A DNA stretch of 64,000 nt from QHXW01 sp963847515 (GTDB lineage Bacteria > Acidobacteriota > Terriglobia > Bryobacterales > Bryobacteraceae), in NCBI GenBank assembly GCA_963847515.1, contig CAWKAA010000001.1, positions 1,612,001 through 1,676,000 of the forward strand, given 5' to 3'. How positions within the stretch are numbered: the stretch's first letter is position 1; every line of letters begins with the position of its first letter. Below the pieces are notes generated by a model. That model saw only the letters and a list, made by a program, of their open reading frames with translations. It had not been told where the DNA came from and ran no database searches. Of this stretch, positions 44,255 to 57,964 are shown piece after piece. The position numbers were made by a program, and so were the translations under genes.

Positions 44255-44968
44255 TCATCGCTTTTCCAGATTCGAGAGGCGGACGTGGTAGATATCCCGG
44301 GCCGCTGACCTGACCAGGTAAATCATGGCGGCGCGCGCCGAAACAGGGTCACGGTCGCGGATCGCATCCGCGACGCTCCGATGGAGGGGCAATGAAGCGG
44401 CGGATGATCCGGGACGGAGGACGGTAATAGAACGGCTGGCGCGCAGTGCTCCGCCGATTGCATCTGCAATGTATTGGAGCAGGTCATTTCTAGTGGAGGA
44501 GAAGATGATGGCGTGGAACTTCAAATCGGCCGCTATGAATTTCTCAGCGATATCAACGTTCGCTGCCATCTCGTCCAGGTACCAATAGAGTTGCTTAACC
44601 TCATCGGCGGTCGCTCTTTCGGCTGCAAGCTCAGCGGCAGCGGGCTCGAGAAACTGACGAACCTCGCACAGACTGCGGACAAACGCTTCGTCATCGGTCC
44701 GGCACTCCGCATGCCACTCGAGAATGTCCGGGTCGAGCAGGTTCCACTTCTCCCGTGGCTGGATATTCGTGCCGCGCTTCGGACTCACTTCGACCATCCC
44801 CTTGGCCGAGAGCATCTTGATCGCTTCTCGCAGAACTGTCCGGCTTACACTCAAGTCTCGGCAAAGATCGGCTTCAATGGGCAACACTCCGTGTTTCTCG
44901 CGAATTGCGTGAAGTGCAATCTTACGGGCGACCTGTTCGTATAGACGTTCGGTAGATGATTCTTTCAT
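44255..44968 (-). CDS. GntR-family regulator, FadR subgroup
   Basis: 237 residues. The winged helix (YEQVARKIALHAIREKHGVL, then DLCRDLSVSRTVLREAIKML, then GMVEVSPKRGTNIQP) is typical of GntR. The C-terminal FCD domain carries the metal-binding residues in ADLKFHAIIFSSTRND and LHRSVADAIRDRD. FadR-type GntR regulators respond to sugar acids or organic acids. ATG 44968 is chosen over the 45016 start as the first that leads directly into the helix. It sits between the GMC operon (same strand, downstream) and the divergent TonB receptor, and probably controls both. Confidence 0.93.
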   Translation of the reverse strand: MKESSTERLYEQVARKIALHAIREKHGVLPIEADLCRDLSVSRTVLREAIKMLSAKGMVEVSPKRGTNIQPREKWNLLDPDILEWHAECRTDDEAFVRSLCEVRQFLEPAAAELAAERATADEVKQLYWYLDEMAANVDIAEKFIAADLKFHAIIFSSTRNDLLQYIADAIGGALRASRSITVLRPGSSAASLPLHRSVADAIRDRDPVSARAAMIYLVRSAARDIYHVRLSNLEKR

Positions 44969-44982
44969 GGGATCGATTTGGT

Positions 44983-44995
44983 ATACATCATACGA
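44983..44995. promoter_or_regulatory. candidate GntR operator at gntR promoter
   Basis: ATACATCATACGA lies 15 bp before the gntR start. It shares ATACATCATA with 44210-44220 and TCATACGA (reverse TCGTATGA) with the start site of the TonB gene. Confidence 0.5.
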
Positions 44996-45055
44996 AAGCC
45001 CCGGATTGACCGTCAATATCGCGTCTTGTCCCTATAAAATCAATTAAGAAATCGC

Positions 45056-45083
45056 TTGACTTGCTTTCCCTCCTGACTATAAT
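45056..45083 (+). promoter_or_regulatory. sigma-70 promoter of TonB receptor gene
   Basis: TTGACT (45056-45061) and a perfect TATAAT (45078-45083) are spaced by 16 bases. TCGTATGA overlaps the last base of the -10 at 45083-45090, a repressor-type position, and matches the gntR site in reverse. Confidence 0.75.
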
Positions 45084-45116
45084 CGTATGAAAACTTCTCT
45101 CCGTGGAGGAGGCTAT

Positions 45117-48100
45117 ATGAAACTCGCCAGTCTCGGCGTGGCTCTGTTTGCGCTCTGTCTTTCTGCTGCGTGGGCCCAAAGCTCCAACGCCACCATCAGC
45201 GGCATGGTCACCGACCAGACCGGAGCAGCCATCCCCGGAGCTGAGGTCTCGTTGACAACTACAGTGTCCGGTACCGTGACCAGGGTCACTACGAATGAGG
45301 ATGGTCTGTTCGCCTTCCCCAACCTGCAGCAGGGGTCATATGAGATCAAGGCAGCTGCAAAGACCTTCCGGGATTACGTACAGAGAGGTATTGAGGTACA
45401 TCTGAACGAATCTGTTCGCGTGCCAATTACGCTCCAGATCGGCACCGCCGAGCAGACTATCGAAGTCGTTGAGAACGCCTCGGCTATCAACTACGAAAAC
45501 CCGGAGGTGAAAGGTACGATCACACGAAGGGAGATCGACAACCTGCCCTTGCAGGTAGCCGGCAGCCAGCGCTCAGCAGCGGTCTTCGTCACCCTGCTCC
45601 CGGGCGTTAACCCTGGCGGCACTGGCGACGCCTTCACAGCTCGATTCGACGGCGGTCAACTTTGGTCCGACGAAGCCGTTATGGATGGCGTCAGCATGGT
45701 GGAGGGCTTATTAAGCCAGAGTGGCATGGTGGCTATTCATAACGACTTCCCGATCTCTCCTGAAGCCGTCGGTGAAATCAGTGTGTTGACAGCAAACTTC
45801 GACACGCAGTTCGGCGCTTCTAGCGCGGCCGTTATCATCGCTAGCACTAAGGAGGGTACCAACGAATTCCATGGCGGCGCGTACGAATATCTTCGTAATG
45901 AAGACCTCAACGCGCGGCAATGGGGCGGTTCCGCGAGGCCGAAAGACCGTGAGAACGACCTCGGGTCTTACGTCGGTGGCCCGCTCAAGCTGCCTGGTTT
46001 CTGGTCCTCCCGAAAGAAATCATTCTTCTTTGTCAACTTCGAGGCGTACCGCTCCCAGGGCTCGACCAACGCACAGTTCCTGACGGTTCCGACGGCGGCA
46101 ATGCGCGCAGGCGATTTCAGCGCATGGCCCTATCCGATCTACGATCCAGCCACCAGCCGAGTCGTGAATGGCCAAATCGTCCGCGATCAGTTCATGGGCT
46201 GCAACGGCAATCAGCCCAACGTAATTTGCGCCAGCGATCCCCGATTAACCAGTTCCCTGGCGCAGAGCTGGCTGAAATACGTTCCGTTGCCCAATCGTTC
46301 CGGACTGCAGGCTAACTGGGAATCGCCAAACGGATTGGCTAGTTCGCTGAACGCCGATACGGATCAATGGGATGTTCGCGGCGATCAGTATATAGGGGAG
46401 AAGGACCATGTCGAAATAACCTATCATTACCGCGGTTCTTTGCCCTTCACTCAGCACGCGTTTCCCGCGGTGATCGACACGAATAATACCCGGATCCCGA
46501 ATTACAGCCACTTGCCGCGTCTAAACTATGACCACATTTTCAAGCCGACGCTGCTGAACCACTTCGCCCTGGGCTATCTCGATTTACCGACTAAAGTTTA
46601 TAACGCCAGCGATTGCTGCGTCAGCCAGGTTCCAGCAATTCCGGGTGTGTACAACCATGCGCACGAGCCGTCGCTGAATTTCGGGAATAACTACAGCTCA
46701 TACGGCGGTAACGCCGACTTCTATACCCGGCGCCCTAGTTGGGTGGGAAATGACATCTTAACCTGGGTCAAAGGCCGCCACAGCCTTCATTTCGGCGCCG
46801 AATACCGTAATATTCAGTATCCGACTCTGCAGGAGCCCAACGGTTCCGGCACATTCAATTTCAATCCGGGCGAGACCGGTATCCTGGGCCAAACCAGCGG
46901 GAATGCTATGGCTAGTTTCCTTCTTGGGGCAGTGGATAACGGAAGTTCTACCTTCTACACCCTGCCTTCGTTCAAACCAAAAGCCTGGTCCATAGGATTC
47001 TTTGCGGGCGATACTTGGAAAGCAACTTCCAAGCTAACTGTTACGCTGGGCCTGCGGTGGGATCGCTATACGCCGCCAGTCGAAAAGAACAACAAAACTT
47101 CCTTCTTCGATCCGTACGGACCGAACCCGGGAGCCGATGGAAGGCCAGGACGGTTGGCCTTCGCGGGCAACAGTTATGGTGCTGCCAGCTTCGGCCGTCG
47201 CGCTCCGGAATATACCTGGAACAAAGCTTTCGGGCCGCGTGGTGGTCTGGCGTACAGTTTTGACAAGAAGAATGTGGCTCGCCTTGGCTACGGCATTTTC
47301 TACGAACAGAACTTTTACCCCGGTTGGAATGCTGGTATTGGTACTGACGGTTTCAATACCACCGCTTCATTCAGCTCATCCAATGGTGGGCTGACGCCGG
47401 CCTTTCTCCTTCAAAACGGATTCCCGCAGAACTTTGCCAAGCCGCCGTTTATCGATCCGAGTCTCTTGAATGGCCAAGGCGCTCCGAACTACCGGCCGTT
47501 CGACGGTAACCGGTTGCCTTACGCCCAGCAGTGGAACGTCTCCTATGAACACCAGTTCAGCGAGGACCTCTACGGCGCTCTGGCTTACGTCGGCAACAAG
47601 GGAACCCGTCTGCTTTCCCAGATCAATCCGATTAACGCCCTGAATCCGACGCTACTCTCGATGGGCAGCAAGCTTTTCGACGTTTTCACGCCTGGCATGG
47701 CCTCGCTCGACGGCGTGGCCGCTCCGTATCCGGGCTGGGCGGCCCAGATGACCGGTTGCGCGCCATCCGTGGCACAGGCCCTGTTGCCATATCCGCAGTA
47801 CTGCGGCAACATTTTCGGCCAAAATGAAAATGACGGCAACTCGACATACCATTCGCTGCAAGCCAAACTGGAAAAGCGATTTTCCAACGGCCTCTGGTCG
47901 ATGTTCGCGTATACCTGGTCAAAGAGCATAACGGATGCGGATAGCGCCCAGAGCTCCGCGACTGCGGGCGCCTACAGGATCTCGCCTTTCCAAATGAAAC
48001 GTGACAAGAGCTTGGCCAATGATGATGTGCCGCAAGTCCTCGCCTGGTCACTTACATATAGCCTTCCCATTGGCCCCGGCAAACGCTTTTTTAACACTGG

Positions 48101-48608
48101 CGGCATGCCTGGCAAATTCATCGGCGGTTGGCAGCTCACCAGCATTGTGCGCTACGATTCCGGCCAGCCTCTGATCTTCGGTTCGAGTTTTTGCAATGTG
48201 CCCGGCCAGTTTGCGGCGGCCTGTATTCCGGGTATCCTCCCAGGAGCCAATATCTATGCGCAGAGCATGAGCCATTACGACCCCAATAAACCCTTATTCA
48301 ATGTGGCTGCCTTTGAGCCCGTGTCCGACTTCAACTTTGGTTTGGGCGACGGTGCACGGGTCAGCAACATTCGAGGGTTTGGCTACCACAACCAGGACCT
48401 CGGTCTGGAAAAGGATACGCAGTTAACCGAGCGGTTCAGATTCCTGATCCGCGTTGAGGCTTTCAACGTGTGGAACTTTCACATCTTCACTGCGTCGAAC
48501 GCAGGCGGCTTCGTCAATACTGACGTTGCCAGCCCCTCCTTCGGCTTGTGGAACGGCAACGTCACCGCGCCGCGGAATATTCAGATCGGCGGAAAGCTGA
48601 CATTCTGA
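45117..48608 (+). CDS. TonB-dependent receptor, Oar-like with carboxypeptidase-regulatory domain
   Basis: 1163 residues. ATG 45117 follows a GGAGGAGG ribosome site. After the signal (ASLGVALFALCLSAAWAQ) comes a carboxypeptidase-regulatory-like beta domain (ATISGMVTDQTGAAIPGAEV and NEDGLFAFPNLQQGSYEIKA). A plug domain follows (GTITRREIDNLPLQVAGSQR, then SVLTANFDTQFGASSAAVII), then the C-terminal beta-barrel, rich in Asn, Gly and aromatics. The final residues RNIQIGGKLTF match the Oar-like ending. These receptors import or sense plant-derived oligosaccharides in Acidobacteria, though no substrate is shown here. A GntR gene with matching sites lies upstream. Confidence 0.93.
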   Translation: MKLASLGVALFALCLSAAWAQSSNATISGMVTDQTGAAIPGAEVSLTTTVSGTVTRVTTNEDGLFAFPNLQQGSYEIKAAAKTFRDYVQRGIEVHLNESVRVPITLQIGTAEQTIEVVENASAINYENPEVKGTITRREIDNLPLQVAGSQRSAAVFVTLLPGVNPGGTGDAFTARFDGGQLWSDEAVMDGVSMVEGLLSQSGMVAIHNDFPISPEAVGEISVLTANFDTQFGASSAAVIIASTKEGTNEFHGGAYEYLRNEDLNARQWGGSARPKDRENDLGSYVGGPLKLPGFWSSRKKSFFFVNFEAYRSQGSTNAQFLTVPTAAMRAGDFSAWPYPIYDPATSRVVNGQIVRDQFMGCNGNQPNVICASDPRLTSSLAQSWLKYVPLPNRSGLQANWESPNGLASSLNADTDQWDVRGDQYIGEKDHVEITYHYRGSLPFTQHAFPAVIDTNNTRIPNYSHLPRLNYDHIFKPTLLNHFALGYLDLPTKVYNASDCCVSQVPAIPGVYNHAHEPSLNFGNNYSSYGGNADFYTRRPSWVGNDILTWVKGRHSLHFGAEYRNIQYPTLQEPNGSGTFNFNPGETGILGQTSGNAMASFLLGAVDNGSSTFYTLPSFKPKAWSIGFFAGDTWKATSKLTVTLGLRWDRYTPPVEKNNKTSFFDPYGPNPGADGRPGRLAFAGNSYGAASFGRRAPEYTWNKAFGPRGGLAYSFDKKNVARLGYGIFYEQNFYPGWNAGIGTDGFNTTASFSSSNGGLTPAFLLQNGFPQNFAKPPFIDPSLLNGQGAPNYRPFDGNRLPYAQQWNVSYEHQFSEDLYGALAYVGNKGTRLLSQINPINALNPTLLSMGSKLFDVFTPGMASLDGVAAPYPGWAAQMTGCAPSVAQALLPYPQYCGNIFGQNENDGNSTYHSLQAKLEKRFSNGLWSMFAYTWSKSITDADSAQSSATAGAYRISPFQMKRDKSLANDDVPQVLAWSLTYSLPIGPGKRFFNTGGMPGKFIGGWQLTSIVRYDSGQPLIFGSSFCNVPGQFAAACIPGILPGANIYAQSMSHYDPNKPLFNVAAFEPVSDFNFGLGDGARVSNIRGFGYHNQDLGLEKDTQLTERFRFLIRVEAFNVWNFHIFTASNAGGFVNTDVASPSFGLWNGNVTAPRNIQIGGKLTF

Positions 48609-48715
48609 CCAGGTGAGCCACGCTGCGGATTGCGGTACGCCGGCTGGCAGCGACAGTTCGCCGGTTGAGTAGCTCGCAATAAGTCCGCAGTCGCTATGAC
48701 AGCGGAATAACCACG

Positions 48716-50278
48716 ATGAAAGGTATTTTCCGGTTGGCTGTTTTGGCGGTGCTGTGCGGTTCAGCCCTCTCATCGCAGCAGGATCCGAAGGCCGACGAAC
48801 TCGCAGCGATTCAACGGCTCATCCAGAGCGGGAGCCTGACGGAAGCGTCCGGCAGGATTGCCGCTGCACTCGTAGTCCACCCCCGCGAGCCCGCACTCCA
48901 CAATTTTCGTGGCGTTGTGGAAGCGCAGCAAGGCAGATACGACGCAGCGGAAGCCGCCTTCCGTCATGCCATCGCACTAGACGCGAGGTTCACGGGCGCG
49001 TACCTGAACCTGGGGCGACTGTATCAAGAGAACGTCGCAAGGGATCCCCAGGCCAGTCAAAAAGCAGTGCGGACGTACGAGCAGTTGCTGCGCTTCGAGC
49101 CGGCGAACACGGAGGCGCACTACCAGTTGGCGCTTCTCCTCTTGGTGCGCGGCTCGACACAGGCTTCGCTCAGGCACCTGGAGGCGTTGCCCGCCGGGGC
49201 GGCCGGCCGGCCGCAGGCCCTGATCCTGAAATGCGCGGCCGAGGCCGTATTGGGTCGGTCCGAGCAAGCGAATGCGACCGCGCATCAACTGCTCGAAAGT
49301 TCGGAGCTGACCGGAGCAGACGTCGAAACGATCCTGCCCGTGCTTGCCCGAAGTGGGCTTACCGACTTGCAAATCACACTGCTGGCGGGGCTGGCGGCTA
49401 GGAAGCAGGCAAGTCCGGAAGCGTTGCATTCGCTCGCGCGTGCGTACGAAAGCGCTGGGCGGGTGCGCGAAGCTCGGGCCGCCTTCGAAAGCGCAGGTTC
49501 GCAACAGGCGCCGGATGCCGCGCTGCTGCTGGACTTAGCCCGCGTCGCATACAAGCAGAAGGACTATCAAGGCGCGCTTGGTTACCTGGCTCACGCGCGC
49601 GACCTGGAGCCGCAAAACCCGGCCATCCACTTCTTCTTCGGAGTAGTGCTGATCGAGATGGACCTGCCGCTCGACGCCGAGCGTTCGCTCTCCAAAGCAG
49701 CCGAACTGGATTCGCAGAACGCCTATGTGGCTTACGCTTTAGGAGCCGTGAAGTCGCAAATGCGGAAATGGGACGAGGCGGCCGCCTGGTTCGAGCGATA
49801 TTGCGGGCTCAAGCCCGAAGATCCGCATGGCAAACTGGCCCTCGCCTCGGCCTACTTCGCGACCCTGGCCGATGACAAGGCTCGAAAGGCGCTGGAAGCA
49901 GCGCTAAAAGATCCGCGTACCGCGGCAGGTGCGCACTATTACCTGGGCCGATTGGCGTTGCGAGCGAACGATTTTGATGCCGGTCTCACCGAACTGCGGC
50001 AGGCGGTGGCACTGGAGCCCAAGTATTCTGAAGCGTGGGCGGAGCTGGGCTTTGCCTATCTCGAACAGAACGATTACAGCGGAGCGAGCATGGCCCTCGA
50101 TCGCTCGGTAGCCTTGAATCCGGACAGTTTTCTTGCGAACATGCGACTGCTCATTCTGTACAAGCGCCGGAACGATCCGCGCGCTGCCGCGCAAGCGGAG
50201 CTCGTTGCCAAGCTGGATGCGCAGCGATCGGAAAAGGCAAGTGACATGCTGCGTACGATACGCGTGCAGCCATATTGA
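48716..50278 (+). CDS. secreted TPR-repeat protein
   Basis: 520 residues with a signal peptide (IFRLAVLAVLCGSALSSQQ) and about 11 TPR units, for example LHNFRGVVEAQQGRYDAAEA, DLARVAYKQKDYQGALGYLA and LDRSVALNPDSFLANMRLLI. The array is nearly continuous, apart from an alanine-rich stretch near residue 170. Such proteins commonly follow Oar-like receptors in Acidobacteria. It lies 107 bp after the receptor and 115 bp before the DUF1549/DUF1553 gene on the same strand, so it is likely part of the same GntR-linked module. Confidence 0.9.
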   Translation: MKGIFRLAVLAVLCGSALSSQQDPKADELAAIQRLIQSGSLTEASGRIAAALVVHPREPALHNFRGVVEAQQGRYDAAEAAFRHAIALDARFTGAYLNLGRLYQENVARDPQASQKAVRTYEQLLRFEPANTEAHYQLALLLLVRGSTQASLRHLEALPAGAAGRPQALILKCAAEAVLGRSEQANATAHQLLESSELTGADVETILPVLARSGLTDLQITLLAGLAARKQASPEALHSLARAYESAGRVREARAAFESAGSQQAPDAALLLDLARVAYKQKDYQGALGYLAHARDLEPQNPAIHFFFGVVLIEMDLPLDAERSLSKAAELDSQNAYVAYALGAVKSQMRKWDEAAAWFERYCGLKPEDPHGKLALASAYFATLADDKARKALEAALKDPRTAAGAHYYLGRLALRANDFDAGLTELRQAVALEPKYSEAWAELGFAYLEQNDYSGASMALDRSVALNPDSFLANMRLLILYKRRNDPRAAAQAELVAKLDAQRSEKASDMLRTIRVQPY

Positions 50279-50393
50279 GGGTAAGATTGGTGGCCGGTCT
50301 GAGTGTGCTAATGGTCGGCCTGCTTTTTGAGGTTCCAGCGCGATTGGCCTTGAGTGAACCCTGTAAATAGAATATATGAGAGGTAAACAAGAG

Positions 50394-53543
<3,150 letters not shown>

Positions 53544-53546
53544 GCC

Positions 53547-54983
53547 ATGAGCTGTCACGATCGTTTTTATCGAAATTTACATCCTCAACTTGTCAGCCGC
53601 CGCTGGTTCTTCGAACAGTGCGGCGTCGGTCTGGGAGCTATGGCGTTAGGTAACTTGTTTGCGCAGTCGGGCTATGCGGCGAACGCAACTCCGGACGACC
53701 CGCTCGCGCCAAAGAAGCCGCATTTCCCGCCCAAGGCCAAGAGTGTAATTTTTCTGTTCATGGCCGGAGCGCCGAGTCACCTGGAGCTATTCGATTACAA
53801 GCCGCAACTGGCGAAATATGACGGCACGCTGCCCCCCGCCGAGTTGCTCAAAGGGTACCGCGCAGCGTTCATCAGTCCGAGCTCGAAGCTGCTTGGACCG
53901 AAGTTCAAATTCGCGAAGTGTGGGAGCAACGGCGCCGAATTGTCGGAGTTGCTGCCCGGCCTTGCGACCGTCGTCGATGAAGTCGCTATTGTGAAATCAA
54001 TGGTAACGGACGCGTTCAACCATGCGCCTGGACAACTTCTCATGAATACCGGCACGCAGCAGTTCGGCCGCCCGAGCATGGGGGCGTGGGTTCTGTATGG
54101 GTTGGGCAGCGAGTCGCGGGATCTGCCGGCCTTCGTGGTGTTCAGCTCCGGTGCTAAAGGTCCGAGCGGCGGAAATTCGTGCTGGGGCAGTGGCTTTCTG
54201 CCGACGGTCTATCAAGGCGTGCAGTTCCGCTCGAGTGGGGACCCCGTGCTCTACCTCTCGAATCCGCGCGGCGTGGATAAGGAGCTGGAGCGCGATTCAC
54301 TCGATTCCATACGCCGCCTGAATCAAATGCGTCTCGGCGTCACGGGCGATCCTGAAATTGCGACCCGCATCAGCTCGTTTGAGATGGCCTTTCGGATGCA
54401 ATCGAGCGCACCCGACCTGATGGACGTCTCGCGCGAACCGAAAAAAGTGCTCGAAATGTACGGCGCCGAGCCGGGGAAACCGTCGTTCGCGAATAATTGT
54501 TTACTCGCCCGGCGACTGGTGGAGCGGGGCGTGCGATTCGTGCAGCTTTACCATGAATCCTGGGACCAGCACGGAAATCTGGTGAAAGACATCAAGAAGA
54601 ACTGTCAGGATACCGACCAAGCCTGCGCCGCGCTTGTTCAAGATCTCAAGCAACGCGGCATGCTCGACTCGACCCTGGTGGTCTGGGGCGGCGAATTCGG
54701 CCGGACGCCCATGAGCCAAGGCGGAAACGACGGTCGCGACCATCATCCCAATGCTTTCACGATGTGGCTGGCCGGCGGCGGCATTAAGCGCGGCATTACG
54801 CGCGGGGAAAGCGACGAGCTGGGCTTCAACGTCATAAAGGATAAGGTTCACGTCCACGATCTGCACGCGACTATCCTGCACCTGCTCGGATTCGATCATA
54901 CGAAACTGACCTACCGTTTCCAGGGGCGGGATTTCCGGCTGACCGATGTGCACGGAGAGGTAGTGAAGGAACTGTTGGCGTAG
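53547..54983 (+). CDS. DUF1501 family secreted protein
   Basis: 478 residues, partner of the DUF1549/DUF1553 protein 3 bp upstream. A Tat-like signal (LVSRRWFFEQCGVGLGAMAL) leads to the family core: SVIFLFMAGAPSHLELFDYK, the DAFNHAPGQLLMNTG segment, RGVRFVQLYHESWDQHGNL and TLVVWGGEFGRTPMSQGG. The His/Asp pattern HHPNAFTMWLAGGGIKRG suits a metal-dependent, alkaline-phosphatase-like fold. Its C-terminus (FRLTDVHGEVVKELLA) is canonical for the subgroup. Intact, in contrast to the DUF1501 gene at 24440. Probably functions with its neighbour in the periplasm; substrate unknown. Confidence 0.93.
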   Translation: MSCHDRFYRNLHPQLVSRRWFFEQCGVGLGAMALGNLFAQSGYAANATPDDPLAPKKPHFPPKAKSVIFLFMAGAPSHLELFDYKPQLAKYDGTLPPAELLKGYRAAFISPSSKLLGPKFKFAKCGSNGAELSELLPGLATVVDEVAIVKSMVTDAFNHAPGQLLMNTGTQQFGRPSMGAWVLYGLGSESRDLPAFVVFSSGAKGPSGGNSCWGSGFLPTVYQGVQFRSSGDPVLYLSNPRGVDKELERDSLDSIRRLNQMRLGVTGDPEIATRISSFEMAFRMQSSAPDLMDVSREPKKVLEMYGAEPGKPSFANNCLLARRLVERGVRFVQLYHESWDQHGNLVKDIKKNCQDTDQACAALVQDLKQRGMLDSTLVVWGGEFGRTPMSQGGNDGRDHHPNAFTMWLAGGGIKRGITRGESDELGFNVIKDKVHVHDLHATILHLLGFDHTKLTYRFQGRDFRLTDVHGEVVKELLA

Positions 54984-54988
54984 GCCGG

Positions 54989-55201
54989 TTACGACGCAAG
55001 GCAGGCAGTAATCGGGGGCATTTCCAGATCGATTTCATCAGCGAAAAGAAAGTTCCCTCCCCGCGGATTTTCGGAACGAACCCAGCATGCTTTGAAGGCA
55101 TTGAACCGCTCCCGAGACGCCGCATTCCCGCGTTCGCATCCGGACGTAGCCGGCGCGGAATCGAACACCTTCCGTTGGGAATCCCGAGCAAAGCTCAACA
55201 A
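54989..55201 (-). CDS. small hypothetical ORF, doubtful
   Basis: 70 codons from ATG 55201 to a TAA at 54989, opposite to the flanking genes. The sequence (MLSFARDSQRKVFDSAPATS, then SRERFNAFKACWVRSENPRG) has plausible codon use but no recognised domain and no clear ribosome site. It fills most of the 265-bp gap between the DUF1501 gene and the permease; it may be spurious. Confidence 0.25.
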   Translation of the reverse strand: MLSFARDSQRKVFDSAPATSGCERGNAASRERFNAFKACWVRSENPRGGNFLFADEIDLEMPPITACLAS

Positions 55202-55248
55202 AACACGACTATCATCAGCGGGCTTCCGATTGCACGTCAGAATGAGTA

Positions 55249-57913
55249 TTGTTCAGTGTGCTTTTTAACCTCCGATATTCCGCGAGAAGTTTCATACGGA
55301 GGCCGGGTTTGGCCCTGGCTTTGTTATTTACGATTGCGCTCGGCATCGGCAGCAATGTTTCCGTCCATGGATTCGTTCGGGGCTTGACAAAACCTGCGAT
55401 CCCCCTTGGATCTCTCGATCGAGTAGTCTCGGTATTCGTGCGGGACGCGCATCGCGAAACAGGCCCCCTCTCTAAGCAGCAATATCTGTACGCCAAAAGT
55501 CGGCACGATGTTTTCCAATTGGTTGGCGCCGGTCGCGTATCGCCTCGCGCCATCACGTTAGCCGGTCAAACGGCAATCGTGCCGGTAGCCGCAGTAACCG
55601 CCAATCTCGCCGGCCTGCTCGGGCTGCCGCTGGACAAAGGTGTTGTCATCAGCCATCGCGTGTGGCAGGGCGAGTTCGGCGCAAGGGCCGAGGTTCGTGG
55701 ACAGGAGATTCGAATCGAGGGCGTCGCCGCTCGCGTCGGCGACGTGGCGCCGGACTGGCTGGAAGGCATATATCGCGATCGCCCTGTAGACGTCTGGATA
55801 CCTCTGCAAGAGGAAGCCTTACAGCACCTCGACGATAACAGTCGGAATCTCTGGGTCCTCGCACGGCTGGGACGTGACATTTCGCCGAGTCAGGCGCAGG
55901 CAGTCGTTCAGGTAAGCCACGGCTCCGGCGAGTTGTGCGTGCTCCCCTACTCGGGTATTACGCCTGAAATGCTGGCGGCTCTCTCACGCGTCGGAATACT
56001 GCTCGAATTCGCTGCGGGTGCCGTATTCTTCATTGCCTGCATCAACGTGGGTTTGTTCCTGCTTGGACGTGCCTTCACGCGCTTCCATGAGACCGCCCTT
56101 CGCGTCGCGCTCGGGGCGAGCCGTGGCCAACTCGCTCGCGAACTGCTCTCGGATAGCGCCATCATTTCCGTTGCGGGCGGCATTATTGGGCATGCTGCTA
56201 GCCGTGTGGACGTCAGATCTTGTTCCAGCACTCCTCTACGAGCAGGATGCAGAGCGTCTGATATTCGCGCCGGACCTGCTCAGCATCGCTCAGGCGTCCT
56301 TCGTGTGCGTCGGAATCACGATCCTGTGCGGTCTGCTTCCGGCCCTGATAATTCCGCATGAGCGCCCGATGATCGTCCTTCAGCGAGACAGCGGTGGGGC
56401 TTCGCCGGCGATCCGACGCTTGAGGCTCGGACTGGTGGCGGTACAAATGGCGAGTTGCTGCGTCCTCGTGATCTCTACGGCTTTCCTGCTCGACGGTCTT
56501 CGCACTGCGCTGGTTACGAGCGCGGGCCAGCGGCTTGGGCATACCGTTCTTGCCAGCGTGCAAGCGGATCCCGGTGTGGCCATCGAGTATTTCCGGCAAG
56601 TCGAGGAATCAGCGAAATTGATGCCCGGTGTATCCGGGATCGAGTGGGCCGGAACGCTGCCGGGAAGTCAACCAATGCGGCAGTCGTTCCGCATCGAGCC
56701 GGCGCTGTTGCCGCTCCGCGAAGTCACCCTCGACACGGATTGGATCACGGCTAATTCGCTCAAGCTCCTCACTCTCCCACCCAAGACCGGGCATATGTTC
56801 GGCGTCGCAGAGTTAACGTGTCGAGCCGCGATCGTAAATGATGAGGCAGCCGAAAAACTATTCGCGGGGCAGACGGCCGGCCGAACCTTGCAAGACCCCG
56901 GGAATCCCCTGCCGGTCGAACTGATCGGAGTGGTCACTGTGCAAGAGTCGGAGCAGGCGGCAAAGAAGAACCGGCCTACCATCTACTACGACTACACTAG
57001 TCACCGAGAGACTCCGCCGCGACTAGTCACTGGCGTGCGATTCCGCGCCGCCATTGTCTCAAAGCTGGCCAGCGCCGAACTCGAAACGAACGTCGTGTCA
57101 CCAGGCTATTTCGCCGCCGTGGGAATCAACCTAATCGCAGGGCAGGCTTTTACCGGTCATACAAGATCCAGGGAATGCCGCATCGGCATAGTCAATCAGG
57201 AGGCCGCCGGCCTCTACTTCGGTGGAAAGGCGGTTGGAGCCGCGGTTATTGACGAGCAGGGTCGCCGCACCGGCATCATCGGGGTAGTGCATTCTGAGTC
57301 GCTTGGAACTTTCCAGCGGCACGTGGAGCCGGCGCTGTATTTCCCGATGTTGCAAGACGCTCTCACACGAATGAGCATGATAGTCCACGTCCGAAAGGTA
57401 AACGGCCCTCTGTTGGGCGATCTGCGTCGCAGGCTTGAGGCAGTGCCAGGGCACGGCCCCGGTCCGGTTCTAGTGAGAACGCTCGAGACGTACCTCAACC
57501 AGACTTCGCTGGCGCCATTGCACATTGCGACCGTGATTCTTGGCGTGTCCGCCACCATGGCGCTCCTGCTCAGCGTTATCGGCCTCTTTGGCGCCTTGAA
57601 TGATGCTGCGCGACAGCGCCGCCGCGAGTTAGCAATTCGAATTGCTCTCGGAGCGCAGCGCTGGCGCGTCATCGGTCAAGTGCTGGGAGAAGGCGTCCGG
57701 CTTGCTTGCGCAGGCACCCTGGCGGGTTTGCTCGTATCCCTTGCGTTATCGCGATGGATGAGCGGAATCACACGCGCCAGCGGTTCGCCGGCCTTATGGG
57801 TGTGGCTAGCAGCGCCGATTGCGTTGGCGGGCGTAATTGCAATGGCAAGCGTCCTGCCCGCGCGGCGAGCGTTGATGGTGAACCCACTCCTGATCATGCG
57901 CGAGGACAGTTAA
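55249..57913 (+). pseudogene. MacB-like acidobacterial orphan permease (ADOP), one frameshift
   Basis: FtsX/MacB-type permease of about 888 codons plus one base. The N-terminus (RYSARSFIRRPGLALALLFT, IALGIGSNVSVHGFV) is the ADOP signature and the periplasmic MacB_PCD domain follows. The frame breaks near 56191, where an extra C separates AGGIIG from MLLAVWTSDLV. A second MacB half with its own FtsX block (TMALLLSVIGLFGALND, RRRELAIRIALGAQRWRVIG) and end (ARRALMVNPLLIMRED) completes the duplicated ADOP layout. These permeases lack an adjacent ATPase and are abundant in Acidobacteria. TTG 55249 or GTG 55258 may be the start. Confidence 0.87.
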
Positions 57914-57964
57914 CCACGTTTTCGCGTCACATCATACGACGGCGTTTGCCAAGCTTCCTCTGGC

